Of a stretch of DNA of 64,000 nt, positions 18,608-26,375 are shown one piece after another. This DNA is from UM-FILTER-40-17 sp032251335. GTDB taxonomy: Bacteria > Bacteroidota > Bacteroidia > Flavobacteriales > Flavobacteriaceae. Every line of letters starts with the position of its first letter. Position 1 is the stretch's first letter. The notes under the pieces were generated by a model. It was not told where the DNA came from, ran no database searches, and saw only the letters and a program-made list of their open reading frames with translations. Both the position numbers and the translations under genes were made by a program. The stretch is taken from the NCBI GenBank assembly GCA_032251335.1, contig JAVVDW010000004.1:1-64000 (forward strand), given 5' to 3'.

Positions 18608-19789
18608 ATGTCTAAAAAGCCCGAAACCTTGGCCATTAGAACCCAATTAAGCCGCACAGAAAATCAAGAACATTCGGTACCGGTATATCTCACCTCAAGT
18701 TTTGTGTTTGATGATGCCGAAGACATGCGTGCTTCCTTTGCCGAAGAAAAAGACAGAAATATTTACAGCCGTTTTAGCAACCCCAATACGAGCGAGTTTA
18801 TTGAAAAAATTTGTTTACTCGAAGGGGCTCAAGACGGTTTTGCCACAGCAACCGGCATGGCAGCTGTCTTTTCCACTTTCGCCGCTTTGTTGCAATCCGG
18901 CGACCACATTGTTTCGGCTCGGTCAGTTTTTGGATCTACGCACACGCTCTTCACCAAGTATTTTCCTAAATGGAACATTACCACAGATTATTTCGACACT
19001 TTAAAGCCCGAAACTATTGAACAATATATCAAACCGAATACTAAAATTCTCTACGCAGAATCACCCACCAATCCTGCGGTAGATATTTTAGATTTGGCCT
19101 ATCTGTCTCAGATAGCCAAAAAACATAAGCTGCTACTTGTGATAGACAATTGCTTTGCAACACCGGTTTTACAACAACCCATCAAGTTTGGCGCCGATTT
19201 GGTCATACACTCGGCAACTAAAATGATTGACGGACAAGGCAGGGTGTTGGGTGGTGTGGTTGTAGGAACATCTGAGCTTATCAGAGAAATCTACTTGTTT
19301 GCCAGAAACACGGGACCGGCACTTTCTCCGTTCAATGCATGGTTGCTTTCCAAAAGCATAGAAACCCTACACGTGAGAGCAGAAAGACACTCGGAAAATG
19401 CTTTAAAATTGGCGGCATTTTTAGAAAACGATACCCGAATCAAATTTGTAAAATACCCTTTTCTCCCCTCCCATCCAGCCTACGAAATTGCCAAAAAACA
19501 AATGAAAATGGGTGGTAGTGTTGTTGCCTTCGAGCTGGAAGGTGGCATTCGCCAGGGAAGAAAATTTTTGGATGCTATCAAAATGTGCTCACTGTCTGCC
19601 AACCTTGGCGACACGCGCACCATCATTACCCATCCTGCTTCTACCACACACAGCAAGCTTACCGATGCAGAACGTTTGGAAAGTGGTATCACGGCCGGAT
19701 TGGTCAGAATATCTGTGGGCTTGGAACATATAGACGACATCAAAGCAGATATTCTCCAAGCTTTGGATGCTTCTGCGGAAGGTCATTAA
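18608..19789 (+). CDS. metZ: O-succinylhomoserine sulfhydrylase (trans-sulfuration PLP enzyme)
   Basis: This is a PLP-dependent enzyme of the Cys/Met metabolism family, 393 residues. It most likely replaces the succinyl (or acetyl) group of activated homoserine with sulfide to give homocysteine. The PLP lysine is K205 in H-S-A-T-K-M-I-D-G-Q-G-R-V-L-G-G; the D-G-Q-G-R-x-L-G-G stretch is typical of MetZ rather than MetB or MetC. Y-S-R-F-S-N-P-N-T near residue 57 and A-T-A-T-G-M-A-A near 79 bind the cofactor phosphate. It overlaps the convergent protease gene by 4 bases. Its product feeds methionine and then metK at 41503. Choice of acyl donor cannot be read from the sequence. Confidence 0.88.
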   Translation: MSKKPETLAIRTQLSRTENQEHSVPVYLTSSFVFDDAEDMRASFAEEKDRNIYSRFSNPNTSEFIEKICLLEGAQDGFATATGMAAVFSTFAALLQSGDHIVSARSVFGSTHTLFTKYFPKWNITTDYFDTLKPETIEQYIKPNTKILYAESPTNPAVDILDLAYLSQIAKKHKLLLVIDNCFATPVLQQPIKFGADLVIHSATKMIDGQGRVLGGVVVGTSELIREIYLFARNTGPALSPFNAWLLSKSIETLHVRAERHSENALKLAAFLENDTRIKFVKYPFLPSHPAYEIAKKQMKMGGSVVAFELEGGIRQGRKFLDAIKMCSLSANLGDTRTIITHPASTTHSKLTDAERLESGITAGLVRISVGLEHIDDIKADILQALDASAEGH

Positions 19790-21927
19790 TCTTTTACCGC
19801 TGCCAAAGGCCTGTGTTGCGCAAACTGCTTGATGTCTTTCAATACGTCAACAGCTTCTGTAATGACCATGTCTTTTTTCAAATCTTTGTGCCAACGCTCG
19901 CGCTTTAACCGGAGTGTAGAATCGCTTTCAAAAAGTCTCACTTCATACGGTAGCGATTGGTAGTCCAAAGCATATGTATAAGAATCTAGGGTTTTAAATT
20001 TTTCAATAGCTTTTTCATTTTCAGCTATTTTAGAGGCATACAACTCATATTTCAAAGGAATCTCATTGTCATTTCTTTGGAATTGTATCCATTTGGCTTG
20101 TTCGTCCAACAACGCTGTTTGCGGACGATTGGCGATGCGCTCCTGACTCCTTTTGATGACTTGATTGAGATTTTTATACGCATCCCAAGGTTTGTATTTG
20201 GCAGGCTCTATCTTGTCCCAAGGCAGTGGATTTTCGGAATCTTTTTCTCCTATATCGATATAACTATACCTGTCCGGCACAATAATGTCACTTTTGACGC
20301 CTTCTAATTGTGTAGAACTGCCATCAACACGATAGAATTTTTGGATGGTAAGTTTTAGCGCGCCGATATCTCCTACACTGTTGTCGTTTAAAATATCTGC
20401 CAATCCGTAAATTTGTTGTACAGTGCCTTTGCCGTATGTTTGTTTGCTACCGATCACTATAGCACGCTTGTAATCTTGCATGGCGGCTGCCAAAATTTCA
20501 GAAGCTGAAGCCGACAATTCGTTCACCAATATCACTAAGGGACCATCCCAAGTAATGCTCGAATCTTTATCTGACAACACACTTCGTTTACCACCTGAAG
20601 ACCGAACCTGAACAATAGGGCCGCTTTCTATAAATAAACCACCCATTTCCACAACGGTTTGCAAAGAACCACCGCCATTGTTTCTCAAATCAATGATAAC
20701 ACCTTCTGCGCCGGACGCTTTGAGCCTTTCCAACTCCTGCTTCATATCTTCAGCAGCATTTCTAGCTTTGGGGTTGTCAAAATCAACGTAAAATTTTGGA
20801 AGATTGATGATACCAAAGGTAGCGTCGCCATCTTTGATAAGCGAGGTTTTAAGATAGGTTTCTTCCAATTCAATTTCTTCGCGAACAATGGAAATAACCC
20901 TTTGAGAGCCATCCATTCGCTTGACAGTGAGCTTCACTTCTGTCTTTTCGGGGCCTTTTATCAGCTTGATGGCATCGTCTAGTCGCATGCCCACCACATT
21001 TACAGGCTCTTCATCTCCTTGTGCTACTTTGATAATTTTGTCGCCCACTTCCAGTTCTTGATTTCGCCATGCCGGGCCGCCGGAAATAAGCTCTACGATG
21101 TTGATATCACCCTCTTTTTTCTGTAATCTGGCACCAATACCAAAATATTTACCGGACATACCGGTATCAAATGCATCTTTGTCTTGCGGAGACAAATAAG
21201 ATGTGTGCGGATCAAAAGCCTCAGCCACCAAACTCAGGTAGCTGTAGAACCAATCTTCCCTTCTGCGTTCATTCATAGAAGCGAAGAAATCTCGCATGTT
21301 TTTGGTTACTGTTTCTCTTGCTTCTGCTTCAATTTCCTGCAGGCTTTTGGCTTCTTGGCCATCTTCTAGTTTTTTGTTGCGCTCTTCAACCAAGTCGTGA
21401 TAGTTTGACAGGGCTGAAAATTTCAATTGTAAACGCCAACGTTCTTTTAAGGACGCTTCATCAGTCACAAAAGGTTTTTGTTCGTAATCTGCATTGAAAA
21501 CTTCAGCTTTTTCAAAATCGAATGGTTCTTTTACAAGTTCATTAAAATGCTGTTCTGCAACTGCAATGCGCTGCGTCAACATCAGATAGAAATGATTGAA
21601 AAAGGTAATATCTGTATTTTTGATTTGATCGTCGAGGCTGTATTTGTAAGCCGCTAATTTATCGATGTCTGGCTGCGTAAAAAATCCTTTAAACGGATCT
21701 GTAACTTCGATGAAATCGTAAAAAAGTTTTTCCGAAAAACGGTCGTCAAATTGGATAGGATCGTAATGACCGCGCTCCAACACGTAAGTCATCACCTGCA
21801 ACATGAGTTTGTCTTGATTGGGGTCAGCGAATTTTTTGGCCGAAAAACCCCACAAAGCAACGGCTATCAATACGACAACCGTGAGTATTTTATAATTCCT
21901 TTTCATAAAAGCAAATAGTTTTTTCAT
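19786..21927 (-). CDS. prc: Tail-specific (C-terminal processing) protease
   Basis: This periplasmic serine protease of family S41 has 713 residues from ATG 21927. A signal anchor near residues 8-32 (K-I-L-T-V-V-V-L-I-A-V-A-L-W-G-F) is followed by a long N-terminal helical region, a PDZ domain (about 235-320, G-I-G-A-R-L-Q-K and V-G-D-K-I-I-K-V) and the peptidase core with the catalytic serine in N-E-L-S-A-S-A-S-E-I and the lysine in Q-T-Y-G-K-G-T-V-Q. A DUF3340-like C-terminal part ends the protein, an order matching Prc/Tsp rather than the shorter CtpA. It trims proteins and likely peptidoglycan hydrolases from their C-termini. A longer frame begins at TTG 21939, and ATG 21906 is also possible. 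Confidence 0.93.
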   Translation of the reverse strand: MKKLFAFMKRNYKILTVVVLIAVALWGFSAKKFADPNQDKLMLQVMTYVLERGHYDPIQFDDRFSEKLFYDFIEVTDPFKGFFTQPDIDKLAAYKYSLDDQIKNTDITFFNHFYLMLTQRIAVAEQHFNELVKEPFDFEKAEVFNADYEQKPFVTDEASLKERWRLQLKFSALSNYHDLVEERNKKLEDGQEAKSLQEIEAEARETVTKNMRDFFASMNERRREDWFYSYLSLVAEAFDPHTSYLSPQDKDAFDTGMSGKYFGIGARLQKKEGDINIVELISGGPAWRNQELEVGDKIIKVAQGDEEPVNVVGMRLDDAIKLIKGPEKTEVKLTVKRMDGSQRVISIVREEIELEETYLKTSLIKDGDATFGIINLPKFYVDFDNPKARNAAEDMKQELERLKASGAEGVIIDLRNNGGGSLQTVVEMGGLFIESGPIVQVRSSGGKRSVLSDKDSSITWDGPLVILVNELSASASEILAAAMQDYKRAIVIGSKQTYGKGTVQQIYGLADILNDNSVGDIGALKLTIQKFYRVDGSSTQLEGVKSDIIVPDRYSYIDIGEKDSENPLPWDKIEPAKYKPWDAYKNLNQVIKRSQERIANRPQTALLDEQAKWIQFQRNDNEIPLKYELYASKIAENEKAIEKFKTLDSYTYALDYQSLPYEVRLFESDSTLRLKRERWHKDLKKDMVITEAVDVLKDIKQFAQHRPLAAVKD

Positions 21928-21939
21928 TGAAGTAGTCAA

Positions 21940-21966
21940 CTAAAGTATCACAAAATATCATGCCAA
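21940..21966 (-). promoter_or_regulatory. Promoter of prc (TTG-N16-TACTTTAG)
   Basis: On the minus strand TACTTTAG (21947-21940) differs at one position from TAnnTTTG and has a TTG 16 bases upstream. The predicted start of transcription is only a few bases before ATG 21927. Confidence 0.5.
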
Positions 21967-22030
21967 GAATGCAACTATCGGTAAATTTTTGTTAAACCAC
22001 CGCTAATATTTCCTTAAAGTGGATTTTGCG

Positions 22031-22038
22031 TACCTTAG
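22031..22038 (+). promoter_or_regulatory. Possible -7 box TACCTTAG before surE
   Basis: One mismatch to TAnnTTTG, 24 bases before ATG 22063. No -33 element is seen at the usual spacing. It would drive surE, the small membrane protein gene and lpxB. Confidence 0.35.
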
Positions 22039-22062
22039 CAAAATTAAAATAATTATTAAAAC

Positions 22063-22839
22063 ATGCACGAAAAACCTTTGATTTTAGTCACGAATGACGA
22101 TGGCATCACCGCACCGGGCATACGCGCTTTAATCGCCGTTTTAAACAACATAGGAGATGTAGTGGTTGTAGCGCCGGACAGTCCGCAATCTGCCATGGGA
22201 CATGCCATAACCATCAATTCTACTTTGTATATGAGTCCCGTCAACATAGACGAAGGCCCGCAAATAGAATATACCTGCTCCGGCACGGCAGCAGACTGCG
22301 TGAAGTTGGCTGTCAATCAAATTTTGAATCGCCGCCCCGATATTTGTGTATCGGGCATCAACCACGGCTCCAATTCATCCATCAATGTCATCTATTCCGG
22401 AACCATGAGCGCAGCGCTCGAAGCCGGTATTGAAGGCATCCCGGCCATTGGCTTTTCGCTTTTGGACTATAATTGGGAGGCCGACTTTGAGGCAAGCAAA
22501 CCCTTTGTTGAAAAAATAACGCGTTTGGTGCTTGAGCAAGGTTTGCCTAAAAGTGTCGTGCTCAATGTGAATATACCCAAACTAAAAAAAGAGGAAATCA
22601 AAGGCATCAAAATTTGCCGACAAGCCAAAGCACAGTGGAAAGAACAGTTTGACAAACGCACCAATCCGCAAGGGAGAGATTACTATTGGTTGACAGGCGA
22701 ATTTGTGCTTGAAGACCACGGCGAAGACACCGATGAATGGGCTTTGAGAAACGGATATGTCTCTGTAGTGCCTGTACAGTACGATTTAACGGCGCATTTT
22801 GCCATCCAACATTTAAACGAATGGAAGCTAAACCCATAG
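22063..22839 (+). CDS. surE: 5'/3'-nucleotidase SurE
   Basis: SurE is a metal-dependent phosphatase acting on nucleoside monophosphates and is linked to stationary-phase survival. The protein has 258 residues. The metal-binding L-V-T-N-D-D-G-I-T-A-P-G-I opens the protein, S-A-M-G-H-A-I-T follows, and S-G-I-N-H-G-S-N-S-S carries the conserved asparagine. Its last 19 bases overlap the start of the next gene, and lpxB comes next, so the three form one operon. The surE-lpxB linkage is common in Bacteroidota. Confidence 0.95.
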   Translation: MHEKPLILVTNDDGITAPGIRALIAVLNNIGDVVVVAPDSPQSAMGHAITINSTLYMSPVNIDEGPQIEYTCSGTAADCVKLAVNQILNRRPDICVSGINHGSNSSINVIYSGTMSAALEAGIEGIPAIGFSLLDYNWEADFEASKPFVEKITRLVLEQGLPKSVVLNVNIPKLKKEEIKGIKICRQAKAQWKEQFDKRTNPQGRDYYWLTGEFVLEDHGEDTDEWALRNGYVSVVPVQYDLTAHFAIQHLNEWKLNP

Positions 22840-23123
22840 AAAACTTGAAAAAAGACTTTGCCATCGGTTTTGTACTGGGTTTGGGCATCAGTGTCATTTT
22901 TGGTTTTCTACTGTTGCAATATTTTGCCGGAGACGGTTGGCAAACGGTATTTGTAGATCCCCGAAAACTGCCCGCCTTGGGTGCGATTGGCAGTTTGGGT
23001 GCTTTGCCCAACCTCGGATTGTTCTTTTGGTTTTTGCACAAAAATCAAGACCAAAAAGCCAAAGGCGTGTTTGGGTTTGTAATGATTTTCGCACTCAGTG
23101 TACTGATTTTAAAACTTTTGTAG
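22821..23123 (+). CDS. Small membrane protein of unknown function
   Basis: The start is ATG 22821 (M-E-A-K-P-I-E-N-L-K-K), inside the end of surE; the frame is open further upstream, but that part is a shadow of surE. The 100-residue protein has three predicted membrane helices, near residues 13-32, 48-68 and 81-99, with two prolines in the loop D-P-R-K-L-P-A-L-G. No family is recognised. The overlap with surE and the 25-base gap to lpxB suggest translational coupling and a role in the envelope, which is inference. Confidence 0.75.
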   Translation: MEAKPIENLKKDFAIGFVLGLGISVIFGFLLLQYFAGDGWQTVFVDPRKLPALGAIGSLGALPNLGLFFWFLHKNQDQKAKGVFGFVMIFALSVLILKLL

Positions 23124-23148
23124 CTTTATCCTATAAATGTAAAACAAC

Positions 23149-24282
23149 TTGAAATATTATATCATAGCCGGAGAAGCGTCCGGAGATTTACACGGCAGCA
23201 ACCTGATTGTGCATTTACAGAAACTGGATGCACAAGCCGATATTCGATGCTGGGGTGGCGATTTGATGCAAAAGGCCGGCGGAAACTTGGTTAAACATTA
23301 CAAAGAACTCGCTTTTATGGGTTTTTTGGAAGTGTTGCTTAATATTCGTACTATTTTTAAAAACATCGCTTTTTGCAAGGCAGACATCGAAACCTTTCGT
23401 CCCGATGTACTTGTTTTTATTGACTATCCCGGTTTCAACTTTCAGATAGCAAAATGGGCGCGCAAAAAAGGTTATAGCACACATTATTACATTTCGCCTC
23501 AAATTTGGGCGTGGAAAGAAGGCCGTATCAAAGACATCAAACGCGACATCGATCGGATGTATGTAATCTTGCCCTTTGAAAAAGAATTTTACGAAAGCAA
23601 ACACAACTACCAAGTTGATTTTGTGGGCCATCCGCTACTCGATGCCATAGAAAACAGAAAGAAAACCGATGCGCAAAAGTTTAGACAAGAACACCAACTG
23701 TCCGAAAAACCCATCATTGCGTTGCTGCCCGGAAGTCGCAAACAAGAAATTAAAAAAATGCTCAACCTGATGCTTTCTGTGGTGGAAGTCTTCAAGGATT
23801 ATCAATTTGTCATCGCGGGCGCCCCGGGTCAGGAAGAAGCTTTTTACGAACCCTATCTCACTTCCGGAAATGTATCTTTAGTAAGCGGAAAAACCTACGA
23901 CTTACTGGAAAACGCCCACGCAGCTTTGGTTACCTCCGGAACCGCTACATTAGAAACCGCACTCTTCAAAGTGCCGGAAATCGTGTGCTACAAAGGAAGT
24001 TGGTTTTCCTATCAAATTGCCAAACGCGTCATTTCACTCGACTACATCTCTTTGGTCAACCTGATTATGGACAAACCCGTCGTCAAAGAACTGATCCAAA
24101 ATGATTTGACCACCAAAAATTTAACATCCGAATTGTCAAAAATATTGGAGGGCGACGAACGTAAAAGAATTTTAGCAGACTACGAGGTGTTGCAACAAAA
24201 ACTCGGTGGCGTAGGCGCTAGCGAAGCTACGGCAAAACTTATTTACAGTGCTGTAATCCATCATTCAAAAACTGCTGGGTAA
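23149..24282 (+). CDS. lpxB: Lipid-A-disaccharide synthase, TTG start
   Basis: LpxB joins UDP-2,3-diacylglucosamine and lipid X to make the lipid A disaccharide at the inner membrane. The protein has 377 residues. The N-terminus Y-Y-I-I-A-G-E-A-S-G-D-L-H-G is the family hallmark; F-I-D-Y-P-G-F-N and Y-I-S-P-Q-I-W-A-W-K follow, and the donor-binding L-L-P-G-S-R-K-Q-E-I and V-T-S-G-T-A-T-L-E-T are intact. The first codon that fits the family is TTG at 23149 (TTG AAA TAT TAT); no ATG lies in a suitable place. It is the third gene of the surE operon. Confidence 0.93.
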   Translation: MKYYIIAGEASGDLHGSNLIVHLQKLDAQADIRCWGGDLMQKAGGNLVKHYKELAFMGFLEVLLNIRTIFKNIAFCKADIETFRPDVLVFIDYPGFNFQIAKWARKKGYSTHYYISPQIWAWKEGRIKDIKRDIDRMYVILPFEKEFYESKHNYQVDFVGHPLLDAIENRKKTDAQKFRQEHQLSEKPIIALLPGSRKQEIKKMLNLMLSVVEVFKDYQFVIAGAPGQEEAFYEPYLTSGNVSLVSGKTYDLLENAHAALVTSGTATLETALFKVPEIVCYKGSWFSYQIAKRVISLDYISLVNLIMDKPVVKELIQNDLTTKNLTSELSKILEGDERKRILADYEVLQQKLGGVGASEATAKLIYSAVIHHSKTAG

Positions 24283-24447
24283 GCGCTGAGATGTGTTGAA
24301 AAACTTTAGTTAAAAAAAACGGTATTAATTTCTTGAGGCAGCGTTTTGAAAAGTAGCTACAGAAAATGCGCGAATTGACAAACGATTTGAAAAACTTAAA
24401 CAATTTATAATATATTTTGACAAGAGTTAGAATTTGAAAATAGCAAA

Positions 24448-24936
24448 ATGATTCACTTAATCGTTGGAAATACAGGTTCAGGAAAAACCACATATTCAAT
24501 CGAATTAAAAAATAAAACCCATGGCATTATTTTTTCGATCGACAAATGGAATAAAACGCTATTTCTAGCAGACAAAAAACCTGATGACGGACTGGAATGG
24601 TTTCTCGAAAGAATAGATAGAGCCGAAAAAATGATTATGGATTTAGTTGAACAGTTAGAAAACTCAAAAATTGATTCTATTCTTGATTTGGGACTTTCAA
24701 AATTTGAACATCGTGAAAAATTTAGAAAGTTTGCTACTAAACATGGTTATGATGTAACAACACACTTTTTGGATATATCAAAAGAAACTCGCTTGAATAG
24801 GGTAATGAAAAGAAATAGAGAAAAAGGAGAAACTTTCGAATTTGTAGTAAGTAAAGAAGATTTTGATTTTATGGAAATTTGGTTTGAAAAACCTACTGAA
24901 AAAGAAATGATTGGAGGAATAACTGTTTCAGAATAA
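24448..24936 (+). CDS. AT-rich P-loop ATP-binding protein
   Basis: A 162-residue protein opens with the Walker A motif G-N-T-G-S-G-K-T-T at residues 7-15. It continues with a kinase-like helical lid (F-L-D-I-S-K-E-T-R-L-N-R-V-M-K-R-N), resembling small zeta-toxin/chloramphenicol-phosphotransferase-type or nucleotide kinase AAA proteins. The substrate is unknown. The coding sequence is visibly richer in A/T and lysine/glutamate than its neighbours, and it sits between lpxB and an aldo/keto reductase with AT-rich flanks on both sides. This suggests recent acquisition. No toxin-antitoxin partner is adjacent. Confidence 0.8.
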   Translation: MIHLIVGNTGSGKTTYSIELKNKTHGIIFSIDKWNKTLFLADKKPDDGLEWFLERIDRAEKMIMDLVEQLENSKIDSILDLGLSKFEHREKFRKFATKHGYDVTTHFLDISKETRLNRVMKRNREKGETFEFVVSKEDFDFMEIWFEKPTEKEMIGGITVSE

Positions 24937-25085
24937 AAACGCATGGCAACATCTCTTTCTTTTTATTTTAAAAAAATATACTGAACTTGCGCCTTGCCGA
25001 TGGAACAGCTGTTACTTACATTTATATCATTCCATAGTAAAACCATAAAAAAAACGATGAAACGCCCTTGCAAAAATGTTGAAAT

Positions 25086-26123
25086 ATGAAATATACGACA
25101 CTCCCAAAAACAGATATCAAAGTCAGTAAAATTTGTTTGGGCACCATGACGTGGGGCCAGCAAAATTCTGAAGCAGAAGGCCACCAACAACTCGACTATG
25201 CCATAGACCAAGGCATCAACTTTATTGATACTGCCGAACTGTATTCTGTGCCTGCACGTGCCGAAACCCACGGTTCCACAGAAAAAATTATCGGAACTTG
25301 GCTCAAAAAAACAGCCAAGCGAAAAGAGGTGGTTTTGGCAACCAAAGTGACCGGCCCCAATGCCAATTTGAAATTTATACGCGAAAATTTGGGTTTTTCT
25401 AAAGAAGCCATCACCCAAGCACTTCACAATAGCCTGCAACGCCTGCAAACCGATTATATAGATTTGTATCAGCTTCACTGGCCGGAACGCAAGGCTAATT
25501 TTTTCGGAAAATTGGGCTTTGAGTACGATGCCCAAGATGCTTGGGAAGACAACATACACGAGGTGTTGGAAACGCTGCAAGGCTTTGTTAAACAAGGGAA
25601 AGTTCGCCACATAGGCATTTCCAACGAAACGCCTTGGGGCACCATGCGGTTTTTGGAAGAAAGCAAAAAGCACCAACTGCCCCGAATTCGAACAGTTCAA
25701 AACCCCTATTCTTTACTCAACCGAACCTACGAAGTGGGCTTGACCGAAATTTCGATGCGCGAAGCGGTTGGATTGCTCGCCTATTCCCCACTCGGATTTG
25801 GAATTCTTTCGGGCAAATACCTAAACGGCAAACCCGAAAACGGCCGCGTGAGTCTGTTCCCAAATTTGTCGCGCTATAGCGGGCCGCTCAGCACTGAAGC
25901 CACCAAACGATACAAAAAAGTAGCAGACGAAAACGGCCTGAGTTTGGCACAAATGGCATTGGCTTTTGTAAACCAACAAGCCTTCTTGACTGCAAACATC
26001 ATCGGTGCAACCTCCATGGAACAACTCAGGGAAAACATTGGCAGTATTGAAGTTGAACTCACTCCCGAAACCCTGCAAGCCATTGATCAAATCCATCATC
26101 AAATTCCCAATCCGGCACCCTGA
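25086..26123 (+). CDS. Aldo/keto reductase, Tas/YajO type
   Basis: This is an NADP(H)-dependent aldo/keto reductase of 345 residues, built on a TIM barrel. The catalytic tetrad is visible: D in F-I-D-T-A-E-L-Y, the tyrosine of the same motif, K in L-A-T-K-V-T-G and H in L-Y-Q-L-H-W-P-E-R. The D-T-A-E-L-Y-S-V-P and Q-L-H-W-P-E-R wording, with the insertion containing F-F-G, matches the Tas subgroup. The physiological substrate is unknown. The gene stands alone. A long antisense open frame (24963-25700, minus) is judged a shadow. Confidence 0.9.
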   Translation: MKYTTLPKTDIKVSKICLGTMTWGQQNSEAEGHQQLDYAIDQGINFIDTAELYSVPARAETHGSTEKIIGTWLKKTAKRKEVVLATKVTGPNANLKFIRENLGFSKEAITQALHNSLQRLQTDYIDLYQLHWPERKANFFGKLGFEYDAQDAWEDNIHEVLETLQGFVKQGKVRHIGISNETPWGTMRFLEESKKHQLPRIRTVQNPYSLLNRTYEVGLTEISMREAVGLLAYSPLGFGILSGKYLNGKPENGRVSLFPNLSRYSGPLSTEATKRYKKVADENGLSLAQMALAFVNQQAFLTANIIGATSMEQLRENIGSIEVELTPETLQAIDQIHHQIPNPAP

Positions 26124-26363
26124 TTTTATTAATGAATCTACCAAGCCGATTAGAAAGCAGTACCGACGGCAATCGATCAAACCGGATTCTCGAGCATTTT
26201 ACATGAATGCATTAACACATGCACATCAAAATATTTTCCAATTAAGAATTCACAATTTCCAATTTGGAAGTTTTGGTTTTTAAGTCTTATCCGCTTTAGG
26301 TCTCAATTTTTTAACCCAATTTTCCGGTTTTTGAAAAAGCTTTTTTGGCACACAAAGTTTCGC

Positions 26364-26371
26364 TACATTTA
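26364..26371 (+). promoter_or_regulatory. Possible -7 box TACATTTA at the kinase start
   Basis: One mismatch to TAnnTTTG, with TTG at 26345-26347 (spacing 16). It ends only 4 bases before ATG 26376, implying a transcript with little or no leader. Confidence 0.4.
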
Positions 26372-26375
26372 GGCT

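Noticed and set aside
24963..25700. 245-codon leftward open frame opposite the aldo/keto reductase gene
   Set aside because: It is antisense to a well-recognised gene, lacks any family pattern and is rich in Cys/Phe runs typical of shadow frames.
26341..26363. Possible sigma-54 promoter before the hybrid kinase (TTGGCAC)
   Set aside because: The base pair expected ten bases after GG is TT, not GC, so the -12 element is missing. A TAnnTTTG-like box explains the region better.
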